Source of the DNA: Clostridiales bacterium
Lineage (GTDB): Bacteria; Bacillota; Clostridia; Oscillospirales; CAG-272
NCBI GenBank assembly: GCA_018370615.1
Contig: JAGZAC010000063.1
Span: 1 to 8,253 of the forward strand
Length of the DNA stretch: 8,253 nt
Direction: 5' to 3'
Positions 4,122-8,253 of this stretch are shown here, piece after piece (position 1 is the first letter of the stretch; every line of letters starts with the position of its first letter). The notes under the pieces were generated by a model. It had not been told where the DNA came from, searched no databases, and saw only the letters and a program-made list of their open reading frames with translations. A program made the translations under genes and the position numbers.

Positions 4122-5633
4122 AAGATTTTCCGCCTGTAGATTCTTTCGTTCCTGCAAAACTATTTTTATATTCTTCAGCAGCCGTATATTGCAAAGACAG
4201 TTGACCAATAGATATACCGCCGCTATAATCAAGGATACTACAATGCCAAGCAATACCAACGAACCATAGTTATCTACATGGAGAGTAATTTGCTCATTGA
4301 TGACAACAATTACAGCAAAAACAACTCCATTGACAAGGAGGTTCTTATACCCTTCTATCACTCTCCGCTTTAAGATACGGCGGTTTGCAAAAATAAGCAT
4401 ATCGTTCATTCGATACAGAAGCGCAATAATCGTACCTAGCAATACACCATAAATACCGAAAAACTGTACCAAGATCAGCGACGCCACTATATTGATTATT
4501 GCTTCTGCAATGCTCCTGGCCTGCGTTTTTCTCGCGTTTCCCGTAACACTGATAAGACGAGATGCAACCATACGCGTGCCGGACATAAGATTAATCAGCG
4601 TAAATAACAGCGGGAGATAGGAGATAATATAATTTTCATCCTTAAAATCAACCGCATACAAGGACATAAAAGGCAGCGTTAAAACATATGCAATGCTAAA
4701 AATCACAAACACCATACCGGTATAAACGGTATCGTAGGTGTCGTACAAAAGCAAAAACTTTTTGCGGTCTTTATAATGATTCTGCCCCAGCAGGAACCCC
4801 AGCCCGGCATTTACTGTATTAATCAAAGTATTTAGGGCGTTAAATATTAAATTGTATACCCCATACACACTGGCAAGCCCTAAATCATACAATGAAAGAA
4901 TTACCACGTCCGTATTGGAAAAAATTACGGTAGATATCTCATGAATAACAAATGCGCCCCGCTGCTCCAGGAGGTTTTTGTCCGCGTTCTTTCTGTATGT
5001 GATCCAAGGATATTTCTTTTTACAATAGGCGTACGTAATCAAAACCTTTACGATTGCCAGCACAAAGTTTGCAATTTGTACGGCAATGACATTAAATCCT
5101 GCGGAAATCAGTAAAATTTTTGCAATGGAAGTCAATACATACCCGCAAAGCTCCACATTTTCCGTCACATATCGATGGGCGTCCGCCTCCAGCAGCTGAT
5201 TATAAGTAGCACAAAAATAATAGGAGACACAGCCTGACATTCCCTGGATCACAATCACCCAGAAAATTGTCATTTTGTCGATATCTGCCGAAACACACCA
5301 TGGATAAATGACGGCAAACAAAACAACTGCCCCAAAGTACAGATATGTCACCTCATGGAAATACCGGCGGGCCGCAGAAACTACATTGATGACGGCATTT
5401 CGGTCTCCTTTATCCAGAGGCCTGTATAAAGCATTGACAGCGGCGGTGCCGATTCCGGCTTCTAGGAGTGCGACATATGTGTAAATTTGCGTTACGGTTG
5501 TAAGCAACCCGTTGATTTCAGAGCCAAAGGATTCTATCATCAGCTTCGGAAGAATGATTCCCAAAGCGATAACAATCACCTTAGACCCGAATCCAAACGC
5601 CACATTTTTTATAATTGAATTTCTGCCGCGCAT
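3888..5633 (-). CDS. Polysaccharide flippase (Wzx/MATE-like) with an extra C-terminal domain
   Basis: The 581-residue integral membrane protein has some 12-14 hydrophobic helices between residues 10 and 480. The N-terminus is the usual entry of polysaccharide-biosynthesis flippases (IIKNVAFGFGSKVIVIALGI, with KLMIESFGSEINGLLTTVTQ soon after). Such proteins move lipid-linked oligosaccharides across the cytoplasmic membrane. The start ATG at 5633 has AAGG about nine bases upstream and lies downstream of a strong promoter; the longer frame to 5714 would begin upstream of that promoter and is rejected. No glycosyltransferase or other capsule gene is adjacent, so its substrate is unknown. After the last helix (about 459-479) and a charged linker, residues 505-581 form a soluble, beta-rich tail (KIYVEVTAKFDVEGN to RWFVEESLP) not expected in flippases; see its own entry. 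A transporter is certain, the subfamily likely. Confidence 0.87.
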   Translation of the reverse strand: MRGRNSIIKNVAFGFGSKVIVIALGIILPKLMIESFGSEINGLLTTVTQIYTYVALLEAGIGTAAVNALYRPLDKGDRNAVINVVSAARRYFHEVTYLYFGAVVLFAVIYPWCVSADIDKMTIFWVIVIQGMSGCVSYYFCATYNQLLEADAHRYVTENVELCGYVLTSIAKILLISAGFNVIAVQIANFVLAIVKVLITYAYCKKKYPWITYRKNADKNLLEQRGAFVIHEISTVIFSNTDVVILSLYDLGLASVYGVYNLIFNALNTLINTVNAGLGFLLGQNHYKDRKKFLLLYDTYDTVYTGMVFVIFSIAYVLTLPFMSLYAVDFKDENYIISYLPLLFTLINLMSGTRMVASRLISVTGNARKTQARSIAEAIINIVASLILVQFFGIYGVLLGTIIALLYRMNDMLIFANRRILKRRVIEGYKNLLVNGVVFAVIVVINEQITLHVDNYGSLVLLGIVVSLIIAAVYLLVNCLCNIRLLKNIKIVLQERKNLQAENLVPQKIYVEVTAKFDVEGNITPISVRWEDGSVYEVDEILDASQHATGNTDGRYICMIHGQERHLCFENSRWFVEESLP

Positions 5634-5678
5634 TTTTATGTACCTTATCTTTACTTTATCTTTTACAATATAGGTGTA

Positions 5679-5707
5679 AGTATACCACAAACTGGAATTG
5701 ATGTCAA
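5679..5707 (-). promoter_or_regulatory. Predicted sigma-A promoter of the flippase gene
   Basis: On the minus strand TTGACA (5702-5707) is followed after 17 nt by TATACT (5679-5684). Transcription should begin near 5672, about 40 nt before the ATG at 5633. This makes the flippase independent of the redox operon upstream and fixes its start. Confidence 0.88.
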
Positions 5708-5715
5708 CCGACAAA

Positions 5716-5740
5716 GAAGTCCTGACTAGGTCAGGACTTC
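5716..5740 (-). terminator. Hairpin terminator of the redox operon, containing its last stop codon
   Basis: GAAGTCCTGAC and GTCAGGACTTC pair perfectly over 11 bp around a 3-nt loop. On the minus strand only TTTG follows, so the T run is short and termination may be leaky. The TGA of the 4Fe-4S gene (5731-5733) lies inside the stem, and the -35 of the flippase promoter begins nine bases beyond it. Confidence 0.65.
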
Positions 5741-6627
5741 TCTTTCTCTGTACGCAACAGCTTCTTTTTCTCTTCCCGTTTCCCTATGGAAAATCCGGAA
5801 GAAATCGCCCTGGCAGGGCAAACGGACTTACATCCGCCGCAGCGGATGCACTCTCCATGATTTACTTCCCGCACGGGACTGATTTGCATAGGGCAAGCCG
5901 CCTCACACTTTTTGCAGCCGGTACACTTGTCACGATCCACGTGATACCGGTAAATGGAAACCCTGTTGAACAGCGCATAGATGGCCCCAAGGGGACAGAT
6001 GTACTTACAGAACGGGCGATAGATCATTATGGACAAAAGTATTGTAACGGCAAGAATCGCCAGCTTCCATTGAAAGAGGAACCCAATGACAGCCTGCAGC
6101 GCAGGATTAGTGGATACAAGAGGGATCCCGCCCTCCAGGGTTCCGGCAGGACAGATCCACTTACAGAACCAGGGAGAACCAGTGCCGGCAGCATCTACAA
6201 TAAACATAGGAAGCAGGATAACAAACACCAATAGAATAATATACTTCAGCCATCGCAGGGGACGGTCCAGCCGAAAGGTCCTAATTTTCTTTACAAAAGG
6301 AATCTTATAAAGCAATTCCTGGATCAGTCCAAACGGGCACAAAAAGCCGCAAACCAAACGGCCAAGCACCGTCCCTACAATCAGGAAAAATCCAAGCAAA
6401 TAAAAGGAAAATTTATATTTTGCGCTCCCCAGCACCGCCTGCAGGGAACCGATGGGACAGGAGCCGAGACTTCCCGGACAAGAATAGCAATTCAGTCCCG
6501 GAACACAGAGATTCTTTAGTTTCCCGTTGTAGATTTTCCCCTGAAAAAAGCCGATAATATATCCGTTTGTCAGAACGGTCCATGCACTCTGTACCGTTTT
6601 TCTGAAACTAAGGGGCCATTTAGCCAA
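5731..6627 (-). CDS. Membrane-bound 4Fe-4S ferredoxin-type protein (NapH/CcoG-like)
   Basis: The 298-residue protein has about five membrane helices and a C-terminal double ferredoxin domain. The two cluster motifs are C235-x2-C238-x2-C241-x3-C245-P and C260-x2-C263-x2-C266-x3-C270-P. Further cysteines sit near the helices: C41, C47, C50 and C57, plus three CxxxCP pairs (C93/C97, C155/C159, C207/C211), as in NapH/YccM-type membrane ferredoxins that pass electrons across or along the membrane. The start is TTG at 6627 with GGAG ten bases upstream; the ATG just downstream is out of frame. It overlaps the preceding CXXC peptide gene by 8 nt, which suggests translational coupling. Next to a TlpA-like lipoprotein it most likely supplies or receives electrons for extracytoplasmic thiol chemistry (inference). 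The physiological partner is unknown. Confidence 0.9.
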   Translation of the reverse strand: MAKWPLSFRKTVQSAWTVLTNGYIIGFFQGKIYNGKLKNLCVPGLNCYSCPGSLGSCPIGSLQAVLGSAKYKFSFYLLGFFLIVGTVLGRLVCGFLCPFGLIQELLYKIPFVKKIRTFRLDRPLRWLKYIILLVFVILLPMFIVDAAGTGSPWFCKWICPAGTLEGGIPLVSTNPALQAVIGFLFQWKLAILAVTILLSIMIYRPFCKYICPLGAIYALFNRVSIYRYHVDRDKCTGCKKCEAACPMQISPVREVNHGECIRCGGCKSVCPARAISSGFSIGKREEKKKLLRTEKEKS

Positions 6628-6760
6628 TTCCGATACACTCCAGACATATATAAATTGCTTTCATCAGCACTGTGCGCACCTCATCCCGGTAAATTCCCGC
6701 GGCCACCGCTAAGACGCCGGCCGCAATCAACAGCACCTGGAGAAGCAGCGTTTTATCCAT
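6620..6760 (-). CDS. 46-residue membrane peptide with C-terminal CXXC (CD1871A-like)
   Basis: The ATG at 6760 opens a 46-codon gene: one membrane helix (residues 5-23), the stretch YRDEVRTVLMKAI, and a C-terminal CLEC (C39, C42) just before GIG. This matches what I recall of the CD1871A family of CXXC-motif peptides found in Clostridia between a TlpA-like lipoprotein and a 4Fe-4S membrane protein, the same order as here. An in-frame GTG/ATG extension to 6817 would lie inside the lipoprotein gene and is not needed. It overlaps the lipoprotein gene by 8 nt upstream and the ferredoxin gene by 8 nt downstream. A role as a small thiol relay between its neighbours is plausible but unproven. Confidence 0.85.
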   Translation of the reverse strand: MDKTLLLQVLLIAAGVLAVAAGIYRDEVRTVLMKAIYICLECIGIG

Positions 6761-7298
6761 CCATCTCTTCCAAGGTCTCCTGAATGAGTTCGCTCCAATC
6801 TTCATACTCCCTCGCACCCTCCACTCTCTTGATCACATTTCCCTCTGCATCCACAAAAAACGTGGTGGGAAAATACTGCATTGTGCGAATAAACGTCTGC
6901 TGCAGCGTAGCATCCGGCAAAATCACCGGATAATCTGCTCCCGCATCCTCCAGAAGGGTGTTTGCCGATGCAATTACATCGGAATCGCTTTCCCCCAGCT
7001 CTGTCACACCGTCCTGGAGAACGCCGATCACTGCAACTCCATCCTCCTTGAATTCTTCACTGACCTTTTGGAGATGGGGCAGCTCTGCCACACAGGGTGG
7101 ACACCAGGTAGCCCAAACATTGAAAACCGTCAGCCTGTTGTCTGCAAAATCCGCCGCAGTGAATGCATCGCCGTTTAAAGTGGTTGTCTGTACATTTAAA
7201 GAAGAGCCCTCCGTCTCCTGCTGCTGTTCTTCCCCCTGGCACCCGGCCAGCAGACCCAAAAGCAATGTCAAACTGAGAATCACCGCTATCTTTCTCAT
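6753..7298 (-). CDS. TlpA/ResA-like thioredoxin-fold lipoprotein
   Basis: The 181-residue protein has a lipoprotein signal: MRK, a hydrophobic core, and the lipobox LAGC with C20 as the lipidated residue. A Gln/Glu-rich linker leads into a thioredoxin fold with the active site WCPPC (C66, C69) in VWATWCPPCVAELPHL and a probable cis-proline at P144 (FPTTFFVD). TlpA/ResA-type proteins reduce or exchange disulfides on the outer face of the membrane. The ATG has AAGGAG six bases upstream. The gene starts 13 nt after the beta-glucosidase stop and overlaps the CXXC peptide gene by 8 nt, so the genes form one transcription unit. Its electrons probably come from the two membrane partners downstream. 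The actual substrate is not evident. Confidence 0.94.
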   Translation of the reverse strand: MRKIAVILSLTLLLGLLAGCQGEEQQQETEGSSLNVQTTTLNGDAFTAADFADNRLTVFNVWATWCPPCVAELPHLQKVSEEFKEDGVAVIGVLQDGVTELGESDSDVIASANTLLEDAGADYPVILPDATLQQTFIRTMQYFPTTFFVDAEGNVIKRVEGAREYEDWSELIQETLEEMDG

Positions 7299-7311
7299 AA
7301 CTTACTCCTTG

Positions 7312-8253
7312 TTAAAGAGTTTCTCCATTGGCCATTACAACAGACCGGTACCAATCAAATGAATCCTTGGGAATTCGCTCCTGCGTAGCATAATCTACAA
7401 ACACCAAGCCAAAGCGTTCCGTATATCCTGCACCCCATTCAAAATTGTCCAAAAGGGACCAGTGATAGTATCCCAGCAAATCCACACCTTCGTCAGCAGC
7501 ACGCTTCAAAGAACGCAGATACCGATGAGTAAAATCGATTCTATTCGGATCGTGAACCTTACCATCCAAGGATACTACATCGTGACAAGAAATCCCGTTT
7601 TCAGTAATTATAATCGGCAGACCATACCGTTCATACAAAAACTTCGGTCCCCAATACAGGGCGTCCGGCGTTATGGGCCAGCCGTTGGCCGTGCGGGGAT
7701 TGCCCACCGGATTCGCTACCCACACAGGCTCTCCAGCTTCGTCCGCCTTCCAAAGAGACCCGTTGTAAATATTCTGGCCGTAAAAGTCCAGGGGCTGGCA
7801 AATGACCTCCATATCGTCCTGATACTGCTTCGGCAGGTACCGGCGGAACTGCTCGGCAAAAAACGGATCCTCCTCCGGATACCGGCCCAGGACAACCGGG
7901 TCGCTCCAAAGCACTACGTTCCAGATCCAAGCCCCGGGATCCACGCTAAAATATTTCTTTTTCGCCGCGGCAACGTCCGCCGCCGTTTCTGTCAACGGCA
8001 TGTTCACGCCGCAGGTCGGCGCATACCCCACCTTTGCGCCCGGCACGTATCTGCGGATGGCGAGCACAGACTTTCCATGGGCAAGAAACATGTTGTGCAG
8101 CATCTGCGCCATATCCTCCAAGCCATGGCGTTTTCCAGGTGCGTTGCATCCGTCGTAATACCCCATTCCCAAAAAGCACTGGGGCTCGTTGAAGGTAATG
8201 AACCATTTTACCCGATCGCCGAAGGCTTTTGCTACGACTTCGGTGTAATATGC
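7312..8253 (-). CDS. Glycoside hydrolase family 1 beta-glucosidase, C-terminal part (5' end outside window)
   Basis: The frame runs off the right edge and covers 313 residues, about two thirds of a GH1 enzyme (450 or so residues). The acid/base motif TFNEP is at 8181-8195, with the Glu codon at 8185-8187; the nucleophile motif ITENG has its Glu codon at 7600-7602. DNFEWGAGYTERFGLVFVDY near the end contains the Glu-Trp pair that binds an unphosphorylated glycone, which favours a beta-glucosidase or related glycosidase over a 6-phospho-beta-glucosidase. No signal peptide can be judged because the N-terminus is missing; GH1 enzymes are usually cytoplasmic. The in-frame TTG at 8172 is internal, since the acid/base motif lies upstream of it. 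The redox cassette follows after 13 nt with no terminator, so co-transcription is likely, though a functional link is not obvious. Confidence 0.94.
   Translation of the reverse strand, partial: AYYTEVVAKAFGDRVKWFITFNEPQCFLGMGYYDGCNAPGKRHGLEDMAQMLHNMFLAHGKSVLAIRRYVPGAKVGYAPTCGVNMPLTETAADVAAAKKKYFSVDPGAWIWNVVLWSDPVVLGRYPEEDPFFAEQFRRYLPKQYQDDMEVICQPLDFYGQNIYNGSLWKADEAGEPVWVANPVGNPRTANGWPITPDALYWGPKFLYERYGLPIIITENGISCHDVVSLDGKVHDPNRIDFTHRYLRSLKRAADEGVDLLGYYHWSLLDNFEWGAGYTERFGLVFVDYATQERIPKDSFDWYRSVVMANGETL

Noticed and set aside
5634..5714. 27-residue N-terminal extension of the flippase
   Set aside because: It begins upstream of the -35 box and spans the promoter, so it could not be on the main transcript.
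5698..6234. 178-codon plus-strand open frame
   Set aside because: It is antisense to the 4Fe-4S membrane protein, whose many family motifs show which strand is coding.

Overview
The window looks like chromosomal DNA of a Gram-positive gut-type Clostridia, most likely in the Oscillospiraceae/Oscillospirales. Supporting signs are textbook sigma-A promoters, AGGAG ribosome sites, TTG starts, a Bacillus/Clostridium-type LexA box, a YajC-TIGR04086 gene pair, a clostridial lipoprotein/CXXC/ferredoxin redox cassette, and a G+C-rich array of interspersed palindromic repeats of a kind common in Oscillospiraceae. The genus cannot be fixed from this sequence alone.

Plus strand, 1-2025. The 3' part of a TatD-family metal-dependent hydrolase is followed by a promoter and yajC (SecYEG accessory subunit). 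A TIGR04086-type membrane protein comes next; its ribosome binding site is buried in a strong hairpin that may also work as a terminator. After a clear intrinsic terminator, a perfect TTGACA-17-TATAAT promoter drives a leader of about 145 nt in front of an RNHCP zinc-ribbon protein. This leader encodes an 11-codon peptide with a good ribosome site and can fold into two mutually exclusive hairpins, one of which hides the ribosome site of the RNHCP gene. It has the layout of a ribosome-mediated translational attenuator and is the most interesting element here.

Middle, 1966-3868. About 460 bp of tandemly arranged palindromic repeats hold no credible gene. They are followed by an SOS-type promoter (sigma-A promoter with a perfect LexA box at the start site) and a Y-family DNA polymerase with a TTG start.

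Minus strand, 8253-3888. The 3' two thirds of a family-1 beta-glucosidase lie 13 nt upstream of a three-gene redox set with 8-nt overlaps: a TlpA-like thioredoxin lipoprotein, a 46-residue membrane peptide with a C-terminal CXXC, and a polytopic membrane protein with many cysteines and two 4Fe-4S ferredoxin motifs. Together they probably move electrons across the membrane to or from extracytoplasmic thiols. After a hairpin that contains the last stop codon, a separate promoter drives a Wzx/MATE-like polysaccharide flippase. Its last 77 or so residues form an extra soluble domain that looks like a fused small protein, ending only 19 nt from the convergent polymerase gene.
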